The notes: generated by a model not told the origin, from the sequence alone. A stretch of DNA of 64,000 bases from Afipia felis ATCC 53690 (GCF_000314735.2 NZ_KB375270.1:2356001-2420000), one strand, 5' to 3'. Numbered from the stretch's first letter, positions 36,087 through 45,354 are shown. Program-made: numbers and translations.

Positions 36087-36389
36087 ATGCGGAAGGTTGT
36101 TCTCGCTTTCATGGGCTTTGTGGCTGTCGGCACATTCGCCACGGTTGCCGACGCCAATGCGATGCCGATTGGGTCAGCTGCCCCGGTCGCATCAACGATC
36201 GACCAGGTTCGATTGGTCTGTGATGAATGGGGGCGGTGCTGGCGACGGCCGGACTATTATCGGCCCTACGGTTACTATGGGTATGGATACGGATATGATC
36301 GGCCATACTATCGCTACTATCGTCCTCGCTATTACAACGGCTATGGCTACGGTTATGGTGGTTGGCATCGCGATCGGTACGGATACTGA
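36087..36389 (+). CDS. Small secreted Tyr/Gly-rich protein
   Basis: A 100-residue protein with a signal peptide (MRKVVLAFMGFVAVGTFATVADA), a short middle with a CDEWGRC pair of cysteines, and a C-terminal half of about 50 residues made almost only of Y, G, R and P (repeats such as YYGYGYGYDRPYYRYYRPRYY, broken into smaller units). Such tails occur in envelope proteins of Rhizobiales. ATG 36087 is chosen because CGGAGG lies six bases upstream. Function unknown; it starts a run of three small exported proteins. Confidence 0.75.
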   Translation: MRKVVLAFMGFVAVGTFATVADANAMPIGSAAPVASTIDQVRLVCDEWGRCWRRPDYYRPYGYYGYGYGYDRPYYRYYRPRYYNGYGYGYGGWHRDRYGY

Positions 36390-36463
36390 GCGATACGCAA
36401 CGCACCAATATTGATGTTATGAGGTCTTGGATCCCAACGCCTCATGCGAGGGGAGGCGTTTGG

Positions 36464-36781
36464 ATGAAGCTACTTAAGATCATCATCGCAGCAGCGGTTG
36501 TCACAACGGTGCTATCCGGTTGCGCGAATACTCCGCCGGAGCAGCGAACGGCAACCGGCGCCGTACTGGGCGGGGCTACCGGTGCTCTTCTCGGCAATGC
36601 TGTCGGTGGTGGTGTTGGTGGCACACTTCTTGGTGCCGGAGCTGGTGCGTTGCTTGGAGCGGCGGTCGCCGACTCAACCAATCCTTACCGAAATGGCCCG
36701 CCTATGTGTCGCTATCGTGCACCAGACGGCAGTGTCTATGTCGCGGAATGTGACGAGCGCTACTATCGAGGGCGATACTGA
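36464..36781 (+). CDS. Glycine-zipper lipoprotein
   Basis: A 105-residue outer- or inner-membrane lipoprotein. The signal ends in the lipobox LSGC (Cys at about 20). Residues 30-70 form a glycine zipper (GAVLGGATGALLGNAVGGG and onward), as in YMGG-type and SlyB-like proteins. A short C-terminal part contains the pair MCRYRAPDGSVYVAEC. GGGGAGG seven bases before the ATG is a strong ribosome binding site. It lies between two other small exported proteins, perhaps for envelope stability. Confidence 0.8.
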   Translation: MKLLKIIIAAAVVTTVLSGCANTPPEQRTATGAVLGGATGALLGNAVGGGVGGTLLGAGAGALLGAAVADSTNPYRNGPPMCRYRAPDGSVYVAECDERYYRGRY

Positions 36782-36834
36782 GCTTCCGGCGCTGAGCACG
36801 ATTTTTACAAGCTCACATTAGGAGAACGACCTTT

Positions 36835-37086
36835 ATGAAGATGAGAGCAACTTGGAAGACATGGATCCTCGCATCAACCGTCGCACTACTGGCAGCAGGT
36901 ACATCGGCAACTGCGGCGCCACTATCGGCGAATCATTTGTTATCAACTGACGCTATTATGATTCAGGTCAAGGGTGGGCATGGGCGCGGTCATGGCGGCT
37001 GGCACGGAAATCGAGGAAAGCACCGCGGTTGGTATGTCGGACGTCATCGCGGCTGGTCTCACTCGCGGCATCGTCGCTTTTGGTGA
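36835..37086 (+). CDS. Small secreted His/Gly/Arg-rich protein
   Basis: An 83-residue protein with a signal peptide (about 1-29, ending near SATAA) and a C-terminal 35 residues that hold many His, Gly, Trp and Arg (GGHGRGHGGWHGNRGKHRGW is characteristic). The histidine density could bind metal, which would fit the surrounding metal-resistance genes, but this is inference. AGGAG lies about nine bases before the ATG. No known family. Confidence 0.7.
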   Translation: MKMRATWKTWILASTVALLAAGTSATAAPLSANHLLSTDAIMIQVKGGHGRGHGGWHGNRGKHRGWYVGRHRGWSHSRHRRFW

Positions 37087-37499
37087 TTGCACCGTAATCT
37101 CGGCCGTTACGGCTGTAATGAGTTCCAGAATTAACCAGGAACGCTGCTATCAAGCTTAACTTCAATCCTTCGTTGCGCACATTTCTCGCTGGACTACGCT
37201 CGACTGACCGGACATTGCCGTTCGTCCGGACGGGTGACCCAGCGAAGCCGCCGGTGCGTTAATTTGCCGGCGGCTTCGTCATATACAGCTGGGAGGTGTA
37301 ACCGGCGCGAGATATGATGAGACACGATACTTCCAAGACGACATCTACGCTCCTATCCCGATCTGCTTAGCCCCACTCTCTAACTAAACGAGATTGACAA
37401 AACCGAGGTTCGGGATTGTACTAACGGGCATGGGGAAGCGATCTCCCCACGAGGCGACATGCCCAAGAATCGCGTCCGATCATTTGAGAGGGACGCGCC
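37087..37499. other. Intergenic stretch with one strong hairpin
   Basis: 413 bases between the His-rich protein and the chromate operon. Apart from the hairpin at 37243-37278 I see nothing I can support; a promoter for the chromate pair should lie in the right half. Confidence 0.5.
37243..37278 (+). terminator. Hairpin, possible terminator of the small-protein group
   Basis: A perfect 12-base stem (CGAAGCCGCCGG with CCGGCGGCTTCG) around a 12-base loop. There is no T-run after it, so it could instead be a stabilising 3' structure or a small repeat. Confidence 0.45.
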
Positions 37500-38318
37500 A
37501 TGTCTGCCATCAATTCGATATCACCCGAGAAGCTCATCAAGCTGGTTGGCACTGAATCTTGCCCAGTGCTTATCGACGTTCGTTCCGACGACAAGTTTCT
37601 GGAAAATCCAGTCCTGATTCCAGGAGCCCGGCGTTTTGAGGCTGCCAGTGCGGCAACCTGGGGAAAAGCTTTCATAAATCGCTCTGCCATCGTGATTTGT
37701 AAGAGCGGCTGCGCAGCGAGCGAAAGCGTTGCTGGCTGGTTGCGGCATTTTGGGGCTTCTGCCGATGTTCTGGATGGCGGCATGGATGCCTGGACAAAGG
37801 CTGGGCTACCGACTGTTCCAGCCGTTAAAATCCCAGCACGCGACGCGGACGCGCGAACGATTTGGGTCACGCGCGAGCGGCCAAAGATCGACCGCATTGC
37901 CTGCCCTTGGCTGATCCGCCGCTTCATTGATCCATCCGCTGTATTTCTGTTTGTCGCCCCGTCACAAGTCACCGCTGTTGCCGATCAATTTGGAGCGACT
38001 CCGTTCGACATCGAGGGCGTGCATTGGAGCCATCGCGGCGAACTTTGCACCTTCGATGTGATGGTTGAGGAATTTGGTCTTGGGACCAAACCGCTTTTGC
38101 ATCTGGCAACATTGGTTCGCGCGGCGGACACAGCACGACTTGATCTTTTGCCTGAAGCGTCCGGCCTGCTGGCGGCTTCGCTCGGATTATCGCGCATCTA
38201 TTCGAACGATCTTGAGCAGCTTGAGGCTGGAATGACGCTCTACGACGCCTTCTATCGCTGGTGCCGTGATGCGACAGGTGAGACTCACAACTGGCCGACG
38301 AGCAAGGTGAAGCCATGA
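37500..38318 (+). CDS. Rhodanese-ChrB fusion, chromate resistance protein
   Basis: A 272-residue cytoplasmic protein. Residues 1-110 are a rhodanese domain with LIDVRSDDKF and a catalytic-cysteine loop (VICKSGCAAS). Residues 115-270 match the ChrB C-terminal domain (WVTRERPKIDRIACPWLIRRFIDP is its hallmark, given here in part). ChrB proteins regulate or assist chromate export. The gene overlaps chrA by four bases (ATGA). Whether the rhodanese half adds sulfur transfer, or only a regulatory role, is not known. Confidence 0.88.
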   Translation: MSAINSISPEKLIKLVGTESCPVLIDVRSDDKFLENPVLIPGARRFEAASAATWGKAFINRSAIVICKSGCAASESVAGWLRHFGASADVLDGGMDAWTKAGLPTVPAVKIPARDADARTIWVTRERPKIDRIACPWLIRRFIDPSAVFLFVAPSQVTAVADQFGATPFDIEGVHWSHRGELCTFDVMVEEFGLGTKPLLHLATLVRAADTARLDLLPEASGLLAASLGLSRIYSNDLEQLEAGMTLYDAFYRWCRDATGETHNWPTSKVKP

Positions 38319-39481
38319 CCGGACATACCGAAAGCGGTCATATGGGCGAGTTAGTCCGCTATTTTCTGCGGCTTGGCTTTCTCGGCTTCGGCGGACCGGT
38401 GGCGTTGGTCGGCCAGATGGAGCGCGAGCTTGTTGATGACAAGAAATGGCTCACGAAAGAGCAGATGCGTGAAGCCATCGCCATCTGCCAGTCGTTGCCG
38501 GGGCCGCTCGCGATTCAGGTCGGCATCTACATTTCCTATTTGCGCTGCGGCTTCTGGGGAGCATGGGCCGGCGGCTGGACCTTTATCTTACCGAACTTCC
38601 TTATCGTCGCTGCTCTCGGCGCGCTCTATGTTTATCTTGGCGATCTTCAACCCATCACCGGCATCTTTTACGGCGTTAGCCCGGCGGTGATCGCGCTAAT
38701 CCTGCATTCCTGTTATCGCCTCGCCAAACTTGGCATGGAAGACTGGCTGCAATGGGCAATAGCGGGGGTGTGCCTTGCTGTTACCGTCGCGCTGCAAGCG
38801 GAAGTGGCACTTCTGTTTATTGGCTCAGGTGTCGCCGGCATGCTCTATTATGGCAGCCTCTTCAAAAGAACGCCGGCTGCCCTTACTGTGACCGTACCGA
38901 TACTGGCTCAGTTCGCACCGGGTGCGTCAGCCTCGATTCTCACCAAACTCTTGCTGTTCTTTCTCAAGGCGGGCTCGCTTACGTTCGGAAGCGGCCTTGT
39001 GATCGTGCCGTTTCTTCAACAAGGACTGGTGGAGCAGTTCGGCTGGCTCGACCAGCGCCAGTTTCTGATCGCCGTTGCGATCGGCATGATCAGCCCCGGC
39101 CCCGTGGTGATCACCGCGACCTTTGTCGGTTATCTGGTCGCGGGCTTTTGGGGATCACTGGTCTCCACTATCGGCATTTTCCTGCCGTCATTCCTACTCG
39201 TGCTGATTGCAGCACCTCTCCTCGCGCGATATCGCGGCAATCCCAACGTGCAGGGATTTGTCAAAGGTGCTTACGCAGCTGCGATTGGAACGATCCTGGG
39301 CGCTTGCATCCTGCTTGGGCGCATTGCCATTGGTGATTGGCTTACTGCGTTGATCGGAATCGTTTCGATAGTAATTCTATTCCGCTGGAAGGTGAGCAAC
39401 CCGCTATTGATTGCGGCAACTGCCATTGTTGGCCTGATTGCATACCCGATGCTGCAACCAAGCTGGGTCATGGTGCACTAA
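38315..39481 (+). CDS. chrA: Chromate transporter ChrA
   Basis: A 388-residue inner-membrane protein of the CHR superfamily, the two-domain long form. Each half begins with a conserved motif: FLRLGFLGFGGPVALVG at about 16-32 and FLKAGSLTFGSGLVIVP at about 214-230. Further motifs are SLPGPLAIQVG and ISPGPVVITATFVG. It exports chromate, or possibly sulfate-like anions. It is co-translated with the ChrB-like protein. Confidence 0.93.
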   Translation: MTGHTESGHMGELVRYFLRLGFLGFGGPVALVGQMERELVDDKKWLTKEQMREAIAICQSLPGPLAIQVGIYISYLRCGFWGAWAGGWTFILPNFLIVAALGALYVYLGDLQPITGIFYGVSPAVIALILHSCYRLAKLGMEDWLQWAIAGVCLAVTVALQAEVALLFIGSGVAGMLYYGSLFKRTPAALTVTVPILAQFAPGASASILTKLLLFFLKAGSLTFGSGLVIVPFLQQGLVEQFGWLDQRQFLIAVAIGMISPGPVVITATFVGYLVAGFWGSLVSTIGIFLPSFLLVLIAAPLLARYRGNPNVQGFVKGAYAAAIGTILGACILLGRIAIGDWLTALIGIVSIVILFRWKVSNPLLIAATAIVGLIAYPMLQPSWVMVH

Positions 39482-39666
39482 GGCAGTCGAAGCGTAATGT
39501 CTGCTTTTGACCGAAGCGGGCCGCGGATCATTTTACGCCCAGTCTCGTAACTGCAGTCTGTCGTGGTTGACTGGCCCGACGATGTCGCGCCGCTCCTCGC
39601 CAGCCATTGGGTGCTCCGTCTGCGGGCGCGTCGGATAGTCGCGCTATTCCTCATGCAGAGGTGACG

Positions 39667-40344
39667 ATGACAATGTACGGCTCATTCGTCGCTTATTACC
39701 GCGTCTCCACGGCCAAGCAGGGCAAGTCCGGTCTTGGCTTGGAGGCCCAGCGGGCGGCTGTTCGCTCATTTCTCAATGGCGGAAGCTGGACGCTCGCCAG
39801 TGAGTTTACGGAAGTCGAAAGCGGCCAGAGAAACGACCGCCCCGAGCTTGCCAAGGCATTGCAGACTTGCCGCATCTATGGCGCGAAGCTCGTTATTGCG
39901 AAGCTGGACCGCCTCTCCCGTGACGCACATTTCCTTCTCGGCCTAGAGAAGGCAGGCGTTGATTTCGTTGCTGCCGACATGCCGATGGCAAACCGTCTCA
40001 CGGTCGGCATCATGGCAATGGTGGCAGATGAAGAGCGCCGGATGATTTCCGCCCGCACTAAAGCCGCGCTTGCAGCGGCAAAAGCCAGAGGAAAGAAGCT
40101 GGGCGGCAATCGCGGCACGGTGTTGTCCGCGTCCGCGCGTAAGAAGGGGCGAGCCGCGCAGACGGCCAAAGCTCAAGAACGAGCCGTTGACCTTGCTCCC
40201 GTGCTGGAGGAAATGCGCCGAGACGGGATTACATCGCTACGCGCTATTGCCGCCGCACTAACTGAAAAGGGCATCCCCACCCCGCGTGGAAATAGCAGAT
40301 GGACAGCGATGCAGGTTTCTAGGCTTGTTGCGGCGGGGCATTGA
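39667..40344 (+). CDS. Serine recombinase (resolvase/invertase family)
   Basis: A 225-residue site-specific recombinase. The catalytic serine lies in YYRVSTAKQGKSGLGLEAQ, the motif KLDRLSRD follows at about 80, and the C-terminus has a resolvase-type helix-turn-helix (SLRAIAAALTEKGIPTPRG). The start may be ATG 39667 or ATG 39673, the latter better spaced from GAGGTG. It converges with the DUF4365-like gene and overlaps its end by 26 bases. It probably mobilises or inverts DNA in the neighbouring island; no clear res or att repeat is visible. Confidence 0.9.
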   Translation: MTMYGSFVAYYRVSTAKQGKSGLGLEAQRAAVRSFLNGGSWTLASEFTEVESGQRNDRPELAKALQTCRIYGAKLVIAKLDRLSRDAHFLLGLEKAGVDFVAADMPMANRLTVGIMAMVADEERRMISARTKAALAAAKARGKKLGGNRGTVLSASARKKGRAAQTAKAQERAVDLAPVLEEMRRDGITSLRAIAAALTEKGIPTPRGNSRWTAMQVSRLVAAGH

Positions 40345-41929
40345 GCGGTGCATCCGATCTGGGAAGGGAGGCCCGTGGCTCTCTGCTCTGCGCACCTTTC
40401 CCTGTGCGACAAAATTCTAAGATGTTTCCCAACTCAATCAATTTGCAGAATTTATCCATCTCCTTAGCGCGGCGTGTGTAATCCTCAACCATCAACGCCC
40501 GCTGCTCTTGGCTTATGCTTGCCGCCACCCAGCCCTCGCGGATCACCGGCGGGCCAAAATCAGCACGGTGCCTGTTGCCCTCAATACTGGAAATCGCACC
40601 GACTAGTGAGCGTTCAACCAACGCATAAGCCGTTAAGGAACCAACCTCGGCTACCGAGTAATAAATCATAGTATCATAGTCGTAGTTAGTATCTGGAGCC
40701 GGTTCATATTCTATACGAATGTTTGGTGACGACACCACTTGATGCAGAAAAAGCAGGTTGGAGCTGGCACTAACAGCCGCCAGACTAATTCGACAATCCG
40801 ATCTATGTGCCGGACTTAAAGACCTGAGTGTACCCACGATTTTTAGATGTTCCGAGCAGTCAACATGCGGTCCGTTTGGGTTAGCCTCGGCCGTAATCAC
40901 GCGGCGACCGTTCGCCCAAATTTGGAGAGCCACAGAGTCCTTTTGTAGCCATGTGATGATTTTGATGAAGTCCTCCAAGGAGACGAAATCAAGCGCCGTG
41001 GTAAAATCCAGAGTGAAAGTAAAATGCTCCTCGCTTCCGGTGGCCCATTTGATCTCTAGCCCCGGCGCAGAAAATCTTACCCGCCGCTCGGGATTCAGAG
41101 GCCCCGGGAAACTGTGAGCAAAGATTTTCCCAGGCAACGTCGCCAAGGCGCCAGTCCGCACATTCCGCAGACGCAATTCGCAATCGCCTATCGGGTCGGG
41201 CGTTACATGTATAGTCCCTTTAGAAATGTCGATTTGCGGCTTGGGGTCTAGTATGCCGAACCGCCGGGGCGTGTAAGTAAAGCGACTAACGGAAAGGCCG
41301 TTTCCTAAACCCAAAAACTCATTGTGGAGTTGTTCGATACTTTCTACTTCCACAATCATACTGCCGGTGCCGAACCCATCCTCATAACCAGCGGTTTTTG
41401 AAATCTTCCGCTTTTCCTCGCCGTATTCGCTGCCGACGCGCTCAATCTCTGACCTCATCCACTCAACGGGATCATCGGAATGATAGTCCGCCTCGGTGAA
41501 TGTCAAAGAGAGCCGCTTCCTATGCTCCGGCGTGTTGTCGATATGGGCTTGGCGCACCGAGCGCAGAAAAGAAGCAATCAAATCCTTCCAGATGTGGATG
41601 ACGTAAGTGCGCGGTCTATTGTTTCGTTCGACGGTTAAAACGACAAACCACGGATCGGGAGATTGGGCGGCCTTCCGTGCGTTAGACAATTTGATTGAAC
41701 ACGTCAGCCGCTTACCCTGTGTGGACTTGACCTGCACGAAGGCGCGCTTCGCTGGGGGGCGCGTATCCGGCGAACCAGACACCTCATTGTCGGGAAACTC
41801 TACGAGATAATCCCAGCCGTTCTCATCCTCTTGAGACTGGTGGCAAAGCACCCCAGCTTTTGCACATAGGCTCGCGAAGTTAGTTTCAGCAAACCGGGGT
41901 AGTCGCTTAATTCGAGGTGTGGATGACAT
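40319..41929 (-). CDS. DUF4365-like protein with PD-(D/E)xK-type nuclease N-terminus
   Basis: A 536-residue cytoplasmic protein. Residues 1-150 resemble DUF4365/PD-(D/E)xK nucleases: FAETNFASLCAKAG, then ENGWDYLVEF with Asp40, and RAFVQVKST with Gln66 and Lys68 (a D-x25-QxK active site). The remaining 380 residues are mixed strand and helix with no domain I recognise. Such domains occur in restriction and abortive-infection systems. It is the last of three co-directional genes whose first is an RloC-like ATPase, and overlaps the convergent recombinase gene. Confidence 0.7.
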   Translation of the reverse strand: MSSTPRIKRLPRFAETNFASLCAKAGVLCHQSQEDENGWDYLVEFPDNEVSGSPDTRPPAKRAFVQVKSTQGKRLTCSIKLSNARKAAQSPDPWFVVLTVERNNRPRTYVIHIWKDLIASFLRSVRQAHIDNTPEHRKRLSLTFTEADYHSDDPVEWMRSEIERVGSEYGEEKRKISKTAGYEDGFGTGSMIVEVESIEQLHNEFLGLGNGLSVSRFTYTPRRFGILDPKPQIDISKGTIHVTPDPIGDCELRLRNVRTGALATLPGKIFAHSFPGPLNPERRVRFSAPGLEIKWATGSEEHFTFTLDFTTALDFVSLEDFIKIITWLQKDSVALQIWANGRRVITAEANPNGPHVDCSEHLKIVGTLRSLSPAHRSDCRISLAAVSASSNLLFLHQVVSSPNIRIEYEPAPDTNYDYDTMIYYSVAEVGSLTAYALVERSLVGAISSIEGNRHRADFGPPVIREGWVAASISQEQRALMVEDYTRRAKEMDKFCKLIELGNILEFCRTGKGAQSREPRASLPRSDAPLNAPPQQA

Positions 41930-41971
41930 CGAACCGTGGCAATCATGTTGATGTTCTAATAAGGCGTTGCA

Positions 41972-42352
41972 CTAGGCGAGTAATCTTACTGCTCTATAGA
42001 TGTTGTTGATACTCGTTATCGCCATGGGAAACGATGAGAAGGATGGCCCGGCTTCAAATTGATCTGTCCCCACCTTGCCCAAATAGGACAGGAAGCGGGC
42101 CTTCCGTCCACCGAAGAAGCCTCTGCCCCCGTCAATCTTTGCAAAGAGAATATCACGGTCCAAATCTGCGGCTTCCGAAACGAAAATGCCAACCTCGTAA
42201 GGAGGCGGCGTATCGCCCATACACCGATGAACCGACGTAAGCAGCCCCCCCGCACGATTCCGCTTCACAAAGTCAATAGCGGCCTCTACTTCAAAATTGG
42301 CGAAAGGCAGTCGGTTGGTTGCCCTATAAATCTCCGCAAAGGTAACGTCCAC
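41972..42352 (-). CDS. Hypothetical protein in the RloC-like island
   Basis: A 126-residue protein that I do not recognise. It starts at GTG 42352 with GAGG six bases upstream, and has mixed helical and strand character without membrane segments. The frame lies between and in the same direction as the RloC-like and DUF4365-like genes (144 and 42 bases away), so it may be part of their operon, perhaps as an accessory or immunity factor. It might also be the remains of a longer gene. Confidence 0.5.
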   Translation of the reverse strand: MDVTFAEIYRATNRLPFANFEVEAAIDFVKRNRAGGLLTSVHRCMGDTPPPYEVGIFVSEAADLDRDILFAKIDGGRGFFGGRKARFLSYLGKVGTDQFEAGPSFSSFPMAITSINNIYRAVRLLA

Positions 42353-42496
42353 GCCGTCCTCACTTCTTAGGGATCAAAATATCTGGTGAGAGTGCCGGAG
42401 CGTCTGCCTTTTTGGAATCGCCTACTATCTGCATAGTTCGCTAATTAAGAAAATTGAGCGATGACCCGCCTCATGAGGTGGTCGGGCCAGATCGTT

Positions 42497-44821
42497 TCAA
42501 GCGGGATTGCAGTACTTCCTCAAGGCGACAAGATGCGGAGGGTCAACCTCTTTCATGAGGTTTATCAATGCAGCGTTCGCGTCCCGCGATTCTTCGACAG
42601 TCATGGCAGAATGACCCGTTAGGTCATCTAAACTGTCAGAGTGGGACTCCACTTGAACCAACCGCTCGAGTGCTACCAAGCGAACTTTATCGAGTTCTGG
42701 GTGCGCCTCCCCAATATCTTTAAGCTTATCCTTGAGGTTTCCAGCTCGCGGCAGCCTAAAGGCAAGGAATATCTCAAGCACTCGGCGCATCATGTTTGGC
42801 ATCATCAGAACATAATCGAAATGCCCCTCACCAGCCGCCTCGAAATGCAAAACTTTCTGGACTGCAAATTGATACTCCGAGTCGAGTTCGCGCAACAAAG
42901 TTGGCATTTCAACAATTGACGCTTGCCGCCTAGTCTCTCCAACCGGCAACTTCACGTCGATGAAGAGAAGACGGGCTATCGGCGGCGCGCTCCGCGCCAG
43001 CCCTTTCCAAGCCTTTTTGATCTCATTCATGCAATGCTGGTTGTGCGTCAACACAAAGAGCTGAGCTACCTTGTTGAGGCGACCGAGAATGACCCCGCAG
43101 GCGTAATGCATCGCCTTCGTATCCAAGCTGGAAATTGGATCATCAACAACAACAATCAAATCCTTTTGTTTACGCCCGTCCGCCTCAAGTGTCGTCAGGA
43201 AATAGCAAAGCGCAATTGCCGTTTTCTCACCTTCGCTTGGCGTTCCTTTAGCTAGTTTGCCGTGCCGATGAAGCTCGTAGCCTTTCTCTACCGGAACGAC
43301 TGCTAGCTCCCCATGACCTAGGTAGGCCTTTACAAGCTCATTAATTTTGTCGGCGGATGGAGCATGTTGCTGAACTTTAGCTTTGAGGCCAACAATATCC
43401 GCCTCAAGATTAGCGAAGGTTTGCCGCGCCTCTTCGGTCGCAACTTCAGCTTCGCTTTGGTCCCTTTCCAGAGATTTGTACGTCGCAGAACCATCTGCGA
43501 GAAAATGCTTCCGTATTGCTAGCCGGGCCTCCTCTTGATGGGAATTGAACGCATCCGAAACCTTGTTGTGCTCATCGCACACCGCGTTCAAATCGTTCAC
43601 AGCAGCGACGAGCTTCACGCCGATTGCATCGATTAAACTATCATCTGGCAATTCAGCCGCTACCGGCGACATTGGCGCGGCGTCTCTGATCCTCAGCACA
43701 TCAGCCGCCCGAACCAGCAAAGAACTGGCCGTCTCAGCCTCCGCCTTTAATCTGGCCTCGGCCTCAGCAAATTGCCCCCGGAATTGCAAAGCCACACGCT
43801 CGGCAGGCGGCAACGAAGCGACAGCCAGCTTGAGGGTTTCAATGACTTTTCCAACACTGATATTCTCAGTTTTCAATCTGCTAATAAACGCGCTCACCTT
43901 TTCGTCGAATGCCGCACCCAACTGCTTTAATCGCTCGACAGAAATGTCCCCTCCGCAAAATAGGCAAGAGGAAAGGTCATGGTTCAAATGATAATCGTAG
44001 CCAGATTTTACCCAAGGCACCATCGTCGGGTGTTCATCAAGGCCCTCAACAGCTACGCTGCCGACAGTTTTTGAGCCAAGCTCTATAGACGCTTTGATAG
44101 ATGCGATGATTTCAGCTACAGGAAACGCCACTGGCTCAAGCTTTTCCGGTGCATCAACCCGCTCGCAGGTTGCCCTTGCTGAATCCAGTTCATCTTGCGA
44201 AAGCACAGACTTTTTATCGTAAGCTAAGCTGCTGTAATCTTCGGCGAGTTGTCCTGCTTCATATTTGCGTCCTGTTTGACGAAGAAGCTCCGAAATTGAT
44301 CGTGCGCGGTCGCGCTTATAAAGGGCAAAGGCCTTTTGACGTGCGACCTGCACCTTTTCAGCAGCGCCAATACGTTGAAATATTCCAGGCTTATCAAGCT
44401 CTAGCTTCGTTAACTCAGCAACAGCGGCACCTTGCTCAGCACTGAGAGTGAAGACAGCGTTCACGGTACCTTCGCGCCAACGCAGATTCTCTTCGATGAA
44501 ATCCTGATTGAAGACACACACACGCTTTTCAAGGCCAGCCAGCTGGTCAGGGCAGCTGTAAACCTTCCCATCGGTCATCTCGACCTTGAACGTGCAGTCC
44601 TCTGGCAAGTGCTGATGGCGGGCGCTGTTTTGTAAGGTGGAGAACACCCGAGAAAGAGTGCTCTTTCCTGATCCATTGAAGCCGTAAACGAGGTTGAACT
44701 TTGAGAAAGCGAGGTCATCACACTTCTCCGTCCTTTCCGCCAGCACGGTTGCCCCTTTGAGCTGGCGAATGTTCTTAATGATAGACACTACTGCCCCCCG
44801 GCGAGTGAAAACCCCCACCAT
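42497..44821 (-). CDS. RloC-like AAA ATPase with zinc hook (putative anticodon nuclease)
   Basis: A 774-residue SMC/Rad50-like ATPase of the AAA_13 group. Walker A GFNGSGKST is at 47-55, followed by a long coiled coil (about 130-480) with a CLFC zinc-hook at 286-289, signature SEGEKTAIA, and Walker B LIVVVDDPISSLD. RloC proteins combine these with a C-terminal tRNA anticodon nuclease whose triad is Arg-Glu-His; here RRVLE (Arg679, Glu683) and ESHSDS (His727) could match. RloC cuts tRNA after DNA damage or phage attack. An in-frame GTG at 44788 is a plausible alternative start. Nuclease assignment is an inference. Confidence 0.75.
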   Translation of the reverse strand: MVGVFTRRGAVVSIIKNIRQLKGATVLAERTEKCDDLAFSKFNLVYGFNGSGKSTLSRVFSTLQNSARHQHLPEDCTFKVEMTDGKVYSCPDQLAGLEKRVCVFNQDFIEENLRWREGTVNAVFTLSAEQGAAVAELTKLELDKPGIFQRIGAAEKVQVARQKAFALYKRDRARSISELLRQTGRKYEAGQLAEDYSSLAYDKKSVLSQDELDSARATCERVDAPEKLEPVAFPVAEIIASIKASIELGSKTVGSVAVEGLDEHPTMVPWVKSGYDYHLNHDLSSCLFCGGDISVERLKQLGAAFDEKVSAFISRLKTENISVGKVIETLKLAVASLPPAERVALQFRGQFAEAEARLKAEAETASSLLVRAADVLRIRDAAPMSPVAAELPDDSLIDAIGVKLVAAVNDLNAVCDEHNKVSDAFNSHQEEARLAIRKHFLADGSATYKSLERDQSEAEVATEEARQTFANLEADIVGLKAKVQQHAPSADKINELVKAYLGHGELAVVPVEKGYELHRHGKLAKGTPSEGEKTAIALCYFLTTLEADGRKQKDLIVVVDDPISSLDTKAMHYACGVILGRLNKVAQLFVLTHNQHCMNEIKKAWKGLARSAPPIARLLFIDVKLPVGETRRQASIVEMPTLLRELDSEYQFAVQKVLHFEAAGEGHFDYVLMMPNMMRRVLEIFLAFRLPRAGNLKDKLKDIGEAHPELDKVRLVALERLVQVESHSDSLDDLTGHSAMTVEESRDANAALINLMKEVDPPHLVALRKYCNPA

Positions 44822-45060
44822 CTTAAGATGAACAAACTGCCTTTGTCCGCTCTGATTATAGATGCGCGGCCAACCCGAGCTTACTCAGGGGGCGCTCTCT
44901 GATGGCAGGGCGGTTATGATTGGGTATGCAAGAGCCCACATCGGTGGTACACATGAGCGACCTCCGAGGCTAAGTTCTCCTTATTTCATAGGCTTTTAGG
45001 CTTTAGCCGCCAGAGTTCAATCCTGTCTGGCAGCACCAGCCGGCCCCCTATCCCAAGACT

Positions 45061-45276
45061 TTATTGCGGAAGCAATTCAAGCGCACTGCCCCTGTGGGCC
45101 GCAACATGATCGGTCCTGTCACTTTTGATTTCGTATTGAGGATTTTCTTCCGACGCGTGATGCGTGTGGCCCTTGTAATCAAAGTCCCTGGTGTGGATGG
45201 CGATGATCGTTCCGGATACCCGGCCAGCCTCTGAATTCCAGCTTACGTGATCACCGATTTTGAATCGCTTGGTCAT
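45061..45276 (-). CDS. DUF2945 (HVA1-type Tudor) family protein
   Basis: A 71-residue protein matching the hypervirulence-associated Tudor-like (DUF2945) family: MTKRFKIGDHVSWNSEAGRV, then GTIIAIHTRDFDYKGHTHHAS, then YEIKSDRTDHVAAHRGSALE. ATG 45276 is chosen because GGAG lies seven bases upstream; an in-frame ATG at 45291 adds five residues. The family is small, cytoplasmic and of uncertain function. It is the same direction as the upstream receptor gene but separated from it by a strong hairpin. Confidence 0.85.
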   Translation of the reverse strand: MTKRFKIGDHVSWNSEAGRVSGTIIAIHTRDFDYKGHTHHASEENPQYEIKSDRTDHVAAHRGSALELLPQ

Positions 45277-45294
45277 GGCAGGGCTCCTCACAAC

Positions 45295-45330
45295 AAAGAA
45301 GGGAGCGGCTATGACACCGCTCCCTTCTTT
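45295..45330 (-). terminator. Rho-independent terminator of the TonB receptor gene
   Basis: A perfect 14-base stem (AAAGAAGGGAGCGG with its complement) around an 8-base loop, beginning 24 bases after the receptor stop on the minus strand. The A/T ends of the stem provide a short U-run in either direction. Confidence 0.75.
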
Positions 45331-45354
45331 AACTAGCCTGCTCCAGCAAGGTTT

